Shown in pieces: positions 1 through 12,384 of a stretch of DNA of 64,000 bases; positions within the stretch are counted from its first letter, which is position 1, and the number at the start of each line of letters is the position of its first letter. The stretch covers positions 10,731,001-10,795,000 of the forward strand of contig OY987266.1 in NCBI GenBank assembly GCA_963920665.1, written 5' to 3'. This DNA is from Straminergon stramineum. Lineage: Eukaryota > Streptophyta > Bryopsida > Hypnales > Calliergonaceae. The translations under genes were made by a program, and so were the position numbers. A model generated the notes under the pieces. It was not told the origin of the DNA and searched no databases. It was given only the letters and a program-made list of their open reading frames with translations.

Positions 1-560
1 TAGTACAAGATCCTATAGTTGGATTTTTTAATTTTAATTTTTTTTCTTTCTTGAAAAAACACAACAAAAATAACAATTTCAAGTGATTTTTGTCAAAAAA
101 TAGGCCTTGGCCTTTTAAGAGTTTAGTTTAGTAAAGGTCACATTTTGGAACCTTGTCGTTTACTTTCTACATGTTGTAGTGCTTGTTTCTGGTGAAGACA
201 TATTTTTTTTTCAGACTACACATGTGTGGGTTTTGTAAGGCCTGTGATCAAGAAATAGATACTTATGGCAGAATTCTTTAGAAATTCAAAAGTAATTAAA
301 AAATGCTCCAAAAAATATGAAACCACTTGAATTAGATTCCACATCAATTTTTCTTCAAGTGAAAAATAAGGAAAAATATTTTTGTGCATCTAAGAACCAT
401 TGAAAAGGCCAACCAGACCTTAAATGCACGGTTTATGAGCAGACTATCTTATGCTCTTATGCAATGTTCATGATGATAGAGGGATAAAAGGAGACTCGGC
501 CAATGTTGTAGGATTCTACAATTTAGGGTAGAAAATTAATTTTCAAAAATTAAGGCACAA

Positions 561-670
561 GGTTGCAACAAACTCATGATTTAATTTCTGGAAGGATGTG
601 GTCCCATGAGTAAGGTAGTCACCAAAATACTTTGATTATTGGACCAATAGGTGCATTCTTTGTTTCTATA
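561..670 (+). repeat. Dispersed repeat, copy 1 of 2
   Basis: About 110 bases that match, in inverted orientation, the stretch 56819-56925 just upstream of the glutaredoxin-like gene leader. The best-kept block reads ACCAATAGGTGCATTCTTTG in both copies, with nearby stretches also aligning. No protein is encoded. I could not find terminal repeats, so the element class is open. Confidence 0.6.
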
Positions 671-882
671 ATTAACAATGAAGTTATCTATCCAACCATT
701 TAGGTTTGTAGGGTCCTCACGGGGTTAATGTTGACACAATATACATATATCTGTTGGATCTCGGCTAAATAGGGAGAGGCTTTACATAGCCAAATGTTAA
801 ATAAAGAATGGATGTGTGGAAGTTTGGTACTATACGAAAAGCAAGCTAATGATAGAATGTGCCACAATTTGGAAGGTCAAAG

Positions 883-1214
883 CACTATAACAAAACATAA
901 TAAAAAAACGCACTCAAAATTGAGTGCGGTTCATTTGACCATGTTTTTGTACAAGCCCACCACGTGCACAATCAACTTCTTTTGCAGTTTTCGACTCCAA
1001 TTTTTAGAATTTTGGGGCATTCATTTCAATGTTGGAAAGATCTTCCAAATTCCTTTCCAACGGTATATTACATGCCAGGCCAAGATTCTAAAAATTGCAA
1101 TCGGACACTGCAAAAGAAGCTAAAGGTCCACTATCCACACATACACAAAAATGTGGTCAAAAGAACCACACTTGATTTTGGGTGCAATTTTTTTAAACAT
1201 GTTTTGTCATAGTG
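883..1214. mobile_element. CACTA-type MITE, complete with 3-bp target duplication
   Basis: This 332-bp fold-back element begins CACTATAACAAAACA and ends with the inverted form (TGTTTTGTCATAGTG read forward). It is flanked by AAG at 880-882 and AAG at 1215-1217. A CACTA start and a 3-bp target duplication are the signature of the CACTA (En/Spm) superfamily. The two arms pair almost to the centre, for example CACTCAAAATTGAGTGCGG at about 912 against its diverged complement near 1180, and GTTGGAAAG against CTTTCCAAC at the middle. It has no transposase, so it is non-autonomous. Short open frames over it are artefacts. Confidence 0.88.
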
Positions 1215-3119
1215 AAGGCTCTAGGAGAGTTCTTACATTTGATTTTCTAAGAGTCAATGTGTCCAAAAAAATTGCAAACCCATAGAATTTGTCCAATATT
1301 CAAAAATCAATCCATGTCATTAAATATTCTTCATTTTGAGAAGCATAGTAGTTTGTCTCATTGCAATAAGCTTATTTACCAAAATAAGGGCTTTCACATT
1401 ATTTACTCCGATCCATAAGATTTGGTGTTTGACTATTTGTCCATTCCTTGATAAAACTTTTTTCAACTTTATTAATGTTAAGTACGGCATTCAAGGGATC
1501 GATGTCATTGCCTCATTGTCTCCTAAAAAGAGGATTATAATCATGGTCATATTTTTTCAAATTTGTTGTTTTAAAGTGACCAAATTTGGACATTCACATG
1601 GACAAAGTTCTAAAAACTAAGACCCCAATAGATTTGAGAGTCTAGTTAGGTGTCCCAAATGTACCAACTTTTTGAAAGATTGCTATATTAATAAAAATAT
1701 TATAGTTCTTTCATAATTGTTCTCAATCTAAGCCCTTGGATTGCCCCAAAAGCCCAAAATGTGCTTAGTGGGTACAAATTGTCACAAATTGGCATGGGAC
1801 TATATACCCACTATGTACATTTTGGACATCAAGGATACGTGAGTTGGATGAGTTGGATATAAGTGTACTAAAGTGCTTGCCAAACTTCTTTGTTCAAACA
1901 TGCCTCACTCAACCCCATTACAAGTCACTCCTAAAATCAAGAGGCCATCCTAATTGTATGTTACTATGCTTTGAAATCAAAGTTTGAATTTCCGAGTTAA
2001 TTTCTTTCTTCCTATATAATGTCAATTTCATTAAAAATTTGAGGAATAGAACTAGTTTTAGGGCATTCTCAAATCTCAATGTGCATACAACATTCAGAAA
2101 CTATGGAGAGAATTTAGAGTGGAAGGACCAAGACCTTGAATTCTAATACTCCATTTGAAGATTGTTGAAACCCAACTTAGGGCCTCATGCCATGTTCCAT
2201 TGGTAGGGGAAAAGGCTACTACAATCCAAATTCTCCCACGGGTACGATATATGTCAAGACACTTAGGGAGATGATTGGCAAGTACTTTGTTGACAAACTT
2301 TGGAGAACAAGAAAGCAAGTTTGAGAGTTTCAATTTTGTTACTTCTTGACCTAGAATAAAAGGTCAATATTTTTTTTATAACCTCTTAAAGAAGCTCATT
2401 TGACTATTTAAATGAGATTTCAACCATGTCATAATCTTTTCAACATTTTAGTCAAGTTGGTCCTAAGTCATAAAGTGCTTCACCCCTTGACACATGGAAG
2501 TAAAAATTTCAAAATTTTGGTGGACTTCGCCTTCTGGAGATTAGTAGATGTGGACATAGGCCAAAAATAATTTTACCTACCAATGGAGCAAAGCAAGAGG
2601 CTCATAGCTTTAGATAGAGTGTGCACATCTCCTGAAAGCATAATCTCATTGAAGGTGACATCTCTTTTGATTGAATGGTAGAAGAAGACATATTGTAGTA
2701 GCTGTCTTTTTTGTCCTTTTGTGTCTTTGGACATTAATTAATTACACTATTGTGAGGTTGATGCAATGGTTGATGCAATGCTTTCAATTGATCATTACAG
2801 TGGTTTCTATGATTCACAAGAAATAGTTAGAGGCCAAAACTATTTTCAGATTTACCTCTGATTTAAATCAAAAACTCACATTCTTGTTGTCGACTTTTAT
2901 CACAAAATGGATGTCAATTCATTTCATAAAGACGAAAAGTGTAATACTACCGAATTAGGAAAAATCCATAGTAACAACAATCTAAATCATTATGTGGCTC
3001 CCATTTTTACATTGTTCCAACATTGGGTAAAAGGCAAGCATTCTACTAAACGGTTGGGAGGACGGCAATGTAATTGCTTCAAAATAATCCATTTCTCCAC
3101 CTCCCTCAACTGAGAGACT
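1215..3119. other. AT-rich intergenic DNA, no gene seen
   Basis: I see no supported gene. Open frames are short, unlike known proteins, and interrupted in all frames. No complete element could be delimited. Confidence 0.5.
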
Positions 3120-3649
3120 TATGGCCTGTTCTTAGAAAAACAAGCAGCTAAGATGAACGAGGCTCTGCACAATGTAGCATTGAAGTAGGAACTTCCCGTC
3201 ACTTCCTCACATTCATTGAGGATGTCGCTTTTGTCAATGCAAAGAATCCTCCCCTTTGGTCCAGAGTCAACAACTAGCAACAAGACATTAAAAGTTTACC
3301 TGAAAAAAACTATAACTGAAATATGTAAGTGCGAATTGCATGATGCAGTGTAATCAGACCTCGACAAAAAGTTTAATCAACGGTACATCAGAGTAATTCA
3401 CCTTCACCCTTCAAGTTTCAGTTTCTGTACAACTTCAAATCTTAAGGTAGTATTGTTCAGATTTGCACTCCAAACAATCCAAGTGTGGCAGTGCGGAGGC
3501 AGGAACACGATCTTCAGAGAATTGGTGCACCCACCTTCTCAACAAATTCAAGCCAACACTTGAATCATTTTGTGCCAGTGAAGAGAAAACCTCAAAACTC
3601 GCCCAAACCACAATCTTGCCTTGTTCCATTTTCACCATCATCCAAAATT
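3120..3649 (-). other. 3' flank and probable 3' UTR of the F-box gene
   Basis: The stretch follows the F-box stop codon on the minus strand and is more GC-balanced than the intergenic DNA beyond it. It probably contains the 3' UTR. The overlapping plus-strand frames are shadows. Confidence 0.35.
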
Positions 3650-5059
3650 TCAAGGAACCACAAGCTCACGATATCTTCGCGGAGAGAACGGGCACGGGCA
3701 GATCCAATCCTTGGCAATATGAAGGGTCTCCCATGTCCGCAGAGCCATGTTGTACAGCACAAACCTCGCAAGACCGGGTTTTTCAGCAAAGCCCTGATGC
3801 GACAGCAGAACATACTGCTCACAGTAGGACGTTTTGATACAATGTTTTGACGAAGGAGGATTCAGAAACCCACGCAAGCCATAAGGCTCTAGGAACCATT
3901 CCAGAATGCTGGCTGGCATGCAATCCACTTCCACCCACTCGTAACCAGTCTCCTGAAATATCCAGACACGCCGAAAGTCATATTCCTGCCAATTCATGGC
4001 CGGCATGTTGGGCTGCCATTCCAGCCACTCGTCATTGCTGTTTCGACGTCGAAACTGCTTCACCATGCGTTCTTGGTTGCAGGTCATCACAACTTCGGGA
4101 CCTGTCAACTGATATTCCCACGCACGAAGGACACCTTTGTCATCCAAGGTCAAGTCACGCAGGTCACCGTTCCACTCGCCGAGCCCTTTCAGACGTGCAT
4201 AGCCATGAGGTGCTCGTGCAAGCACAGTCCAAGTATCAAGCTTGAAATCATAAGCAAACATGGCTTGGTGCGTCACGGGAAGCTTATAAGTCTCCCGTTT
4301 GATGTACAGAACGCCCTCGCAATACGCATAATCCTCTCTAGCCGAATTTCCAGAAGCAGGGTTGTCTGATCGCCGTGTCCATGTGCCCGTCAAGGAGTCA
4401 TACACATGAGTAACACCAGCTTGATCCCACGACACCATCACCCTATATGAGCCCTTATCCACTGCTAATATTGACGAAAATGCAGAACAGCCAGACTGCA
4501 ACGGAGGTAGCCTTCGGAAGACCTTGGTGTGGATGTTGAAGACTGTACCCCGAATGCAATTCTCCGCAGTCCCTGTGTAAACCATTCCGTGAGACACAGA
4601 CGTGAGTGGCTGCTGAAAAGCGAAAGGAGGGAGCTGCTGCAGCACCCACGATTGTTTGGTCGCATTCTGCACCAGCATGGCTTGGTGACATCCCCGGTCC
4701 CCGTGAATAATGAAATAGGGCTTGCGGAGAGAGGTTTTGGACCATTGCTCCAGAAACGGGCGATTCCAACCTAATGCGTTCCACTTCTTGCACACACTGA
4801 GGGCTTGGTAAAACGCGTGAAGGGGAAGGTTGGCGACTATCATCTCCTCCACGTTCACAAAGCGATGAAGCTCCCCCCAAAGAGCAGGATCCATCTCCTC
4901 ATCATTAGGGCTGACATGATCTGTTCGTGATGGTGCTGGTGTATCAACCAAGGTAGCCCATCGGCCCCATTTGCAGTGAGGCTTCTTCCTCTTGGGTTCA
5001 GCTTGCTCCTGGCTCGGCAATGGAGCTCGATGTAAAAACTGTTCGCTTGGCTCAACCAT
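3650..5059 (-). CDS. F-box/kelch-like protein (SCF ubiquitin-ligase substrate receptor)
   Basis: The predicted protein has 469 residues from this start. An N-terminal basic, low-complexity stretch precedes the F-box, which begins MDPALWGEL (about residue 56) and continues through VNVEEMIVANLPLHAFYQA and SVCKKWNAL. F-box proteins bind Skp1 and bring substrates to an SCF E3 ligase. The rest looks like a degenerate kelch/F-box-associated propeller, with blades such as VFNIHTKVFRRLPP, VYDSLTGTWTRRSDNP, AYDFKLDTWTVLARAP and LYNMALRTWETL. The frame is open to an ATG at 5137, but the extra 26 residues translate what looks like the end of an intron (acceptor TTGCAG at 5094-5099). I therefore prefer the ATG at 5059, which starts MVEPSEQ. 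The body is intronless. The substrate cannot be told from sequence. Confidence 0.85.
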   Translation of the reverse strand: MVEPSEQFLHRAPLPSQEQAEPKRKKPHCKWGRWATLVDTPAPSRTDHVSPNDEEMDPALWGELHRFVNVEEMIVANLPLHAFYQALSVCKKWNALGWNRPFLEQWSKTSLRKPYFIIHGDRGCHQAMLVQNATKQSWVLQQLPPFAFQQPLTSVSHGMVYTGTAENCIRGTVFNIHTKVFRRLPPLQSGCSAFSSILAVDKGSYRVMVSWDQAGVTHVYDSLTGTWTRRSDNPASGNSAREDYAYCEGVLYIKRETYKLPVTHQAMFAYDFKLDTWTVLARAPHGYARLKGLGEWNGDLRDLTLDDKGVLRAWEYQLTGPEVVMTCNQERMVKQFRRRNSNDEWLEWQPNMPAMNWQEYDFRRVWIFQETGYEWVEVDCMPASILEWFLEPYGLRGFLNPPSSKHCIKTSYCEQYVLLSHQGFAEKPGLARFVLYNMALRTWETLHIAKDWICPCPFSPRRYRELVVP

Positions 5060-5093
5060 CCCGATCGACCAGTCCTGCGAATCGAAATCGGCA

Positions 5094-5465
5094 CTGCAAC
5101 AATAAATCACTTCCACAGCTAAGCTTGCTAACAACACTGATACACAAACCTACACAGCAATGTAACACACACACCGAGAGCTACCTCTTCAATTTCCTCC
5201 CACCCACAAACCCTAATCATTTCTAGAGAAATCAGTTGAAACTGCATACACAGGTCACCCAAATGAGATCGTTTGCTACGGCTCCCATGCCACCTTCACG
5301 AAATTGAATCCCCCCACAGACGCAAATCGGGCGGCAGAATTGAGCTGGAATTGTACACTTGGCTAGAACGAGACAACAACAAACTGAACGACAAACATGG
5401 GTGCAAAAAGGTTTTCAGGAATCACCTTCAATCACGTCAATCTATGGCCAACCCTGTTCACTTAC
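5094..5465 (-). other. Predicted intron in the 5' leader of the F-box gene
   Basis: On the minus strand a strong donor GTAAGT begins at 5465 and an acceptor TTATTGTTGCAG ends at 5094, giving a 372-base intron. Splicing removes the alternative ATG at 5137 and leaves the ATG at 5059 as the main start. This is inferred from splice-site appearance only. A second donor-like site (GAGGTAGCTC, near 5183) is an alternative. Confidence 0.45.
5208..5216. promoter_or_regulatory. Telo-box (AAACCCTAA) in the F-box gene leader
   Basis: AAACCCTAA matches the plant telo-box, which often lies in promoters and leaders of growth-related genes. Here it sits in the predicted leader intron. Function is inferred from the motif alone. 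Confidence 0.35.
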
Positions 5466-5476
5466 AAACAAGCATT

Positions 5477-5674
5477 TCAAAGGAAGCATGGATCAGCAGG
5501 AGCTGCAAAGAGGAGCGCAATTTGCATGAACAGCAAGCAGTGAAGCCATTGGGTGGGGGAAGACGAGGGAGACACAGTGCCATTACATTCCTGGAGGCAG
5601 AACATCATCTCATCAAGTTCGGAACTGGAGTGAGAGGGGCAACAATTGGCACATGGAAACCCTAAACTCTCCAT
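5477..5674 (-). other. Candidate upstream ORF, 65 codons, F-box gene leader
   Basis: The minus-strand frame starts MESLGFPCANCC and ends APADPCFL before a TGA, 12 bases upstream of the predicted donor at 5465. If the leader intron is removed, this frame and the F-box frame are in the same phase, separated by that TGA and about a dozen non-initiating sense codons. It could repress main-ORF translation, or fuse to it by read-through or alternative splicing. No family is recognised, and it may not be translated. Confidence 0.3.
5657..5665. promoter_or_regulatory. Telo-box (AAACCCTAA) near the F-box transcript start
   Basis: A second AAACCCTAA lies inside the first codons of the candidate upstream ORF, close to where the transcript should begin. 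Two telo-boxes in one leader are more than expected by chance, but their role is inferred. Confidence 0.35.
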
Positions 5675-6435
5675 CCGTCAGTTTGTTGGACTCAAGATCG
5701 TTCGTTTCTGTGTTTCCAAAATTGAATTTCTGAGTACCAGTCATGAGTATTGTCGGGGGCTAAATATTGCCAGATTTTGACAAATTTTTTAAGACATTGG
5801 ACATTGAACCCAACCTCACTTTTTCTTTTTTGAAGAAGTGCCAAGATGGTGATCACGAATATTTTGGATCAATGAATTCATCCATGTATTATAAAAGGAA
5901 TCACTTTTTAGTTACATTCATGCACTTTCATCCGAATATAACCATTTCATTCACATGCTTTGTAGAAATGAAGAAAATTTGGCAAAAAAATTTACTTTTT
6001 GAGCACTAAGAGTAGAAAATTATTTTGAAATTAATATAACACTACAATGCCTATCATGTAAATAAAGATTGTAACTTACAACAAATTGAGTGCGATAAAC
6101 CTACATAAAATAGGAAGCAAAATCCAAATTAAAAATAAAAAATAAAAACAACACTTTCAAGGATTGGATACAATATCTAAACACATATAAAGCAAGCTAT
6201 CTCTCACTCCACAAAAGAAGAATCCAAGATTGCTAATGCAAGAGAAAGTGAAGCAAATACCGTAGCTAAACAAACTTCAACACAAATTGTCTCTCTCTTA
6301 AAACACCTTCAAGACCTGACTTGGCAAAGAATGCCAAGTCAAGGAAAACTCAAAGCTTAAATACCCCAAACCCTAGTTGACAAGAATAAAGAATTACCTT
6401 CTATAATTCTACACGAACAAAAAGTTAAATTCTAT

Positions 6436-6711
6436 ACCGTACATTCAGGTTTGATTTGGCACATTAGTGACAAAATAATTTAATTTTAGAATTTTGACAA
6501 TTCAACAAGCGGATAGGAATTTTTTGCTTTTCGGCACTTTCACCTAATTTTGGATTGATTCCTTCTATTCATGTGTAAGTGTGTTCCTTTTTCTAATTTT
6601 TCTCAAGAATAATTTTTTCAGATTTTTAGAAACAATTGTAAATAATTTATTTATTTTCAACATTTTCCAAATTTTTCCAAGTGATTTACAAAACTAACCT
6701 AAATGTACGGT
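6436..6711. mobile_element. hAT-like MITE with 8-bp target duplication
   Basis: The ends are inverted: ACCGTACATTCAGGTT at the left and AACCTAAATGTACGGT at the right. The flanks are AATTCTAT (6428-6435) and AATTCTAC (6712-6719), an 8-bp direct repeat with one mismatch, which suits the hAT superfamily. The interior is AT-rich and non-coding. A longer direct similarity (AATTCTACAYGAACAAA) also lies on both sides, at about 6408 and 6712, so the insertion history may be more complex. Confidence 0.55.
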
Positions 6712-8329
6712 AATTCTACATGAACAAAGAGTTAACTTTCACTCTTGAAGTGCTACCCAAGTGAAAGTCTCAAAATAGCCTAAGGTTCCCAAACAAGATT
6801 AAACTACATCCATTTGACATCGTCTCACACCCAATGCCTTGCCACATGCTATGCCAAAGAAAAGTCAAGCATTCAATTCCTTACCAACAAAGAATGTGTA
6901 AATTTTCAAAAGTATAAAGATGGGTAATAAAATACAACTAAGAAGAATGATATAGTAATGACTTTCATACAAACAAAAGTTGTAAACTATGGCCAATAGA
7001 TTGTATCTAGAAGGCTTTTGCACTAATCAATTCATTCAAAATCTCTTCTTGAACCAATTATAAATTGAATAATTGAAGTTCTTATTATGTCAACAATGCC
7101 AATTATCATCTTGTTTCTTAGTTGAAGTTATCTTGTAAGGACCATTTTTTTAATGAAAAAAAAAGTTATTTTTTGAGGTGAAACACATTTATATTTTATA
7201 AACTGTGGAATATTTGTTGAATAGAGTTTTTATAATTTGTGCTATACAATATTGCAACTTACAATACTAACACAAAAATCTTTGAAAATTTGCATTGGAT
7301 TAATGCTAAAACAAGACTTTGTCAACATGGATTCATCCATCATCCCCCAAAATTGTATAGTTGGTTTGTAAGGGATTAAAGACATTTGATTTGTTTGCCA
7401 AATTTCAATGAAATTTTGTTTTAGATCACCAAAATTTCTATTGCATCTACCAATGTAACAAAATTACAAAAATTTATAGAATTTATAGCTTCAATAATTG
7501 TTGGGACTCTTTAACAAAAACTAACTAAAATAAAAATAAAGTCTTATTATCCAAGTTGCAATTTATACTATATCAAATATCAATTTGGATTAAAGTTTAA
7601 AAAATTTATTGCCAAAAATTTACATTCATATAATTATTTTCATCCATTTCATTATATTTTATTTAGTTTAAATAAAGTAATATCATTTTAGTTGCCATTC
7701 TAACTACTTTCTACATAACTCTCTTGTTCTTCAAGCTCTTCTACGAATTCCGTGTCTATTGTGTCTAATCCTCTTTATCAAATGCATCTTTATTCATTTA
7801 TATGATTTAAAAAAATTTGAACACCTTTAGACTTTGAGTTTTACATTTATAAAAGCTTGGATTTTTCTCAAGATTTTGGACATTCCTCATTTTGTAAAAT
7901 TGAACTTCAAGAGGGTTAGGATATATATGTTTGTACAGAAATTATATCATTGTTTGCTAAAACATGAAAATTGACCACTAATTCTAATTTTGACTAGGTA
8001 TGTGCAAATCAACATAAAAATGACAATTTTAGGGCTGTTCACTTGTAATCTAGAATTTCACGTTTTTCAACAAAACCCAAAATTATAATATAGGGGTTCA
8101 AAATCCAAGGAATGATCAAATAGTCTAATGCATTGTGACTGAAGTCACTTTTCAAATAGAAATGTCTTATAAACTTGATTCTAATGGAAAATAATACAAA
8201 AATAACCCATTGGTTATAGGAAAAGGATATCACTCTTTTATCCAATCACTAATTTCTGTCCAACACATATGAATGCAACAAAACAAGTATGCAATCTCCG
8301 TCTTATCTTAGTATGGGGATAAATAAGGA

Positions 8330-9054
8330 TTACGCTTAAAGTGAGGGTAAACACGATATATAGCTTTAAGCACCATAGTATCTATTTCTTGTTGCATTTG
8401 CTTAAAGCATAAACTCACATAATTCGCTTAAGCGTCACTCATCACTCAACAAACCACAGTTAGTATTTCCAACATCACTAAGACCATCACAATCTCAATA
8501 TTGCTTATAGCATTACTATACTGATTTTGCTTAAAGCCATTCTTTCGAAACAGTCCATTACATGCTCTCATCAATTCATTGTGGAACTAAACAATTGCTT
8601 TAAGCCATTTAATATTCTCCAATAGTATAGCTTCTAAACTCATTCACATCACACACACACACACAGGACATCATCTTGAATTACATACACTACTTCACAA
8701 ATTTGCTTTAAGCACTATTATCACACACAATGCTCAAAGCTTTTACAAAACTGGTACAACCATTCAATAGAAATTCTCATTGGCTTTCACTTAAAGCTTC
8801 AATCCTTACACACACACTACTACTTCAAGCCTTAACAAGAACACACAATGCTACAAGCTTATACAAATAAATATAATGATTTAATCAAATACTCACAAAT
8901 GTACAATTGCTTCAAGCACAACAAATAATAATTTCTTTCACATGAAAATTCAACACCTACACAATTGCCCAATCCTTGGGACTTTAAACTCAATTTAAAA
9001 CACAATAAAAGATGCCCTATCATTGGGACTTACACACAATTAAAAAAAAATTAA

Positions 9055-9106
<52 letters not shown>

Positions 9107-9115
9107 TTAAAGCTT
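8330..9115. repeat. Array of near-palindromic GCTTTAAGC motifs in G-poor DNA
   Basis: Variants of GCTTTAAGC or GCTTAAAGC recur at about 8334, 8362, 8400, 8425, 8503, 8529, 8597, 8705, 8732, 8788, 8826, 8853, 8909 and 9107. The spacing is irregular, mostly 25-110 bases. The plus strand between motifs is rich in C, A and T and poor in G. There is no open frame. It resembles an array of protein-binding sites, for example the subterminal transposase sites of some plant DNA transposons, but no transposon ends were found. Confidence 0.55.
9059..9105. repeat. (AT)n microsatellite
   Basis: About 23 uninterrupted AT units lie inside the GCTTTAAGC array. Confidence 0.97.
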
Positions 9116-11930
9116 ATTATAAAGAGTATCAACAAAAATATAGAAGTGTTCCAAAACTCACACACAACCTGAAAAACAAGAGGGGAAGAAGAGAGAGAGA
9201 AAAGAGAGAAAGAAAATCACTTATCAACACAATTTAAGCGATTGTCCAGATCCTTTCCGGTCTAACTGTTGAACTCATTGATTGTTCATTTGGAATCCCA
9301 CGGCAATTCTTCAAATCACTTGTTAATCTATCACCTATCACCATGCATTCCTAAAACCAAATGTAAAATGAACTCCATTCACAATTTTAAAACAAAAACA
9401 AAATATTTGATTTAATAGTTTATATCTACATGACTTCACTTATGACAGTTTTTTTTCAAGATTAGAAAAGTTTTTCCAACCTTTTATCTTTATTGTCATT
9501 CCAAATCACTAAGAATCCTTTAGAGATTGAAAAAGAAGAAGAAGGTACTAAAATTGAACATCCCAAAACTAAGCATCAACTTTTCACTATTTAATTTATA
9601 ACCAAACAAGAGCCTTGGCATAACTTACAGAAATGAAGGGTATGACCAAAATATTTACACGTAGTACCAAAAATGCTATCATGGAAGATACTATAAAATA
9701 GGAACAACGTCGTTTAATTGATATAACCTCTTATTTGGAGCCAAGTACTAATAACCATAAGAAATTACAAACAACTATAATAAGCACATCAAAGTAATAG
9801 AGAGTATAAGTGCTTGAAAATTGTCTTCTCTCAAAAAAATCCAAAAATGGAACTCAAGATCTAAAGGTGCAGCTTCACTTGTACCCATCCCAAAACACAC
9901 AACAAGCCAATGTTATGTCAATGAGGTTGTAATAGGTGTCTTCAATTGCATCCAATTGCTATCTATGTCACAAATCATAAATTCATAGTGAAGGAAATCA
10001 AAGAGGTCACAAAATTACAAAGCAAAGCAATTCTAGCTTAATATCAAAAACAACTAAAGCCCAAAGAGACCTTTGTCATTTCCAACATGAAGCAAGAAGC
10101 TCAAGAATTGAACAAAGACATCTCCTCACAAATCACCACCACATGTAATTGTGACAACAAGATGGTGAAGTTGGGCAAGAGCAAAGCCACCATATAATTA
10201 CTAATTTGGAGGGAAGGCCTCATAGAGATATTAATTAGGTAGTTTTAACTACTACCATGCTATAATAACGGACTTAGCCTAATAATTGGCCATCCATAGT
10301 GGGTGGGTGGTTCATATAACCCTATTAGGCAATTTTAAATCATCACATGTGACAGACTTGCAACAACCTATGTATTGGTTGATTTGGGATATTTCAATTT
10401 GAAAAGAATTTTCACATTTAGATTTTTAAGGATGTTTTCTCTCCTTAAAGGAATGTAAATTCAAAAGTAATTATTTATGTTGTGTGCTGTAGGTTTAAAA
10501 ATAGATATCTATTTGTTTTGGAAGGAATTTTTATTTTTGGCAATTGAAGACCAAAAAGGGTCAAAAAATCTAAGGGCCTACCTCCAACTAGATAAAAAGG
10601 GATAAGAACCCTAATTTATGTGATTCATCAACATGTACAAAATGATAATTGAAGAAGAAGAAAAAGAAAAAAGGCAATTGATTAGATGTAGTCTTTGAGA
10701 TTTTTAGCAAAATAAATTATGGCATAAGATGAATCTAAACATTTTTGCAATTTTCTATTTTCTTTCCATTCTTGTATGAACTTATTTAGAACCTTGCAAA
10801 ATAATGATGCAACACTCAAGTGACCAAGCTAGTTGCATCATTGAAGTATAGAGAAAAAATTATCTTTGAAAACACTTTGATGTGCTTCATCCATTTCCTA
10901 TAGCTCTAGAAGTAAGCTCTTGAAAACATTTGTAATCCACTCAACAAATGACGACTCTCTTAGAGGTTAGTATATATGATAGAAATTTTTGCATTATACT
11001 TCAATTATCAACTTATACTCACCAACCTATTTTTATTTCTATAGAATTAGATCAACATTGACTTTCCTCCCTAACATGGGAATGTATTTTTTGGATCACA
11101 TACAATATTATTTGCATATTGTTGTGGGACGTAAAACAAACAAACTCTTAATCTCTAGAAATCAAAGAACATTTTAGGGAGAATTGTCAAAAATTGCTAC
11201 TTTTTAGGGTAGTGAGAAAATTATGATTTTTTCTTAAATGCAATCATAAAAATTTGTATTAGACTACTACATGAATGTGTAGAAAAAAATTCAGAAATGT
11301 TAACCTTGTAGATTGGAAAATTATAATGTTTGAAGTTAGAAGAAAAAGTTCTCTTCTAAACTTACAAGACTGGGTCAACAAACTTTAACTTCTCCTCGAG
11401 TAAGATTTTTGCAACACATGGCTGTCCTTTTTGAGATTTGCATCCTATACCATATTAGTTACGTATTAGCTAAATTTTAGAAGTAGAAGAGCAATTTTAT
11501 ATATTCTATCCAAATCTACCAATGCTACTTGAAAAGTTTTAGACAACATAACTTTTGATCAAGCACCGGATTGAAAAAAAATCTTGTATTTCCAACAAGG
11601 GGATACATGTTTACACCTTGTGTCAAAATTTCATGAATATTTGATGAAAGTTGAATTCATGCCCAACTACTAAGATATCTTGTATACTTTGAATTGTTAA
11701 TTAGTCCTTTGGGGGTTAAGGGATGTCATTTCCACAAAGAATCAAATTGTTTTTTTAGCTCTCTCTATGATAGAAATATTTAGTTTCTTTTATCCCCTAA
11801 AACAACTTATTATATTCAATACTTTTGGGCCTATTTTAAAAACAAATAGTGCCACTATGGGGTAGTGAACCTCCTATGGCAAAAGTTGTCACCCACACTC
11901 GATGGAAGTGGCAGGCATTGTTAATCTAGT

Positions 11931-11941
11931 CCCCCCCCCCC
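11931..11941 (+). repeat. Poly-C tract
   Basis: Eleven consecutive C in AT-rich DNA. Similar tracts occur at 21567-21580 and 27203-27214. Confidence 0.95.
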
Positions 11942-12384
11942 TTGGGCTTGTCCATGAGGCACTGTCACTAAGCAATGGCACTTCAATCATGGCAATACAT
12001 GCCCTACATTGATATCGTGTGGTTCTTTTTTTTAATTCTTTAAAATTCAACCTGCATATGACCATAGTGTTGATTTGTTGTCAGCAACTCTATCAACAAG
12101 AAAACACCAAAATTAAAGCCAAAATAGTCAATGTTGGACTTTATACAAATTTCACCGTACACCAAAAGTTGAAGGAAAAACAATCACATTTGGTGCGCCT
12201 AGTGGTTGAAAATCAATAAATTGCACTACAATGAATGGAATAGGCTCCCACCAAGGATTTTTTTTGAGAAATTTTTTAGAAGGAATAATTGGTGAGATAT
12301 TCTTCCTTTTTCATAATGGATGGAATTGCTAAGCTGCTACCAAATCTTGAAACGGGATCACTCTATTTTGGATGAATGTATACT

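Larger units (their letters stand above)
5760..12384. other. AT-rich intergenic region, no gene seen
   Basis: About 6.6 kb without a supportable gene. It contains a hAT-like MITE (6436-6711), an AT microsatellite, a motif array (8330-9115) and a poly-C tract, listed separately. The remaining sequence has only short, unrelated open frames. Confidence 0.6.

Noticed and set aside
794..1212. Two overlapping plus-strand frames of 109 and 82 codons
   Set aside because: They lie largely within the palindromic CACTA MITE and are by-products of it.
3463..3850. Plus-strand frames of 121-124 codons opposite the F-box gene
   Set aside because: Antisense shadows of the F-box coding region and its 3' flank.
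8330..9115. CRISPR-like array
   Set aside because: The recurring word is only 8-10 bases, spacing is irregular, and the setting is a plant nuclear genome.
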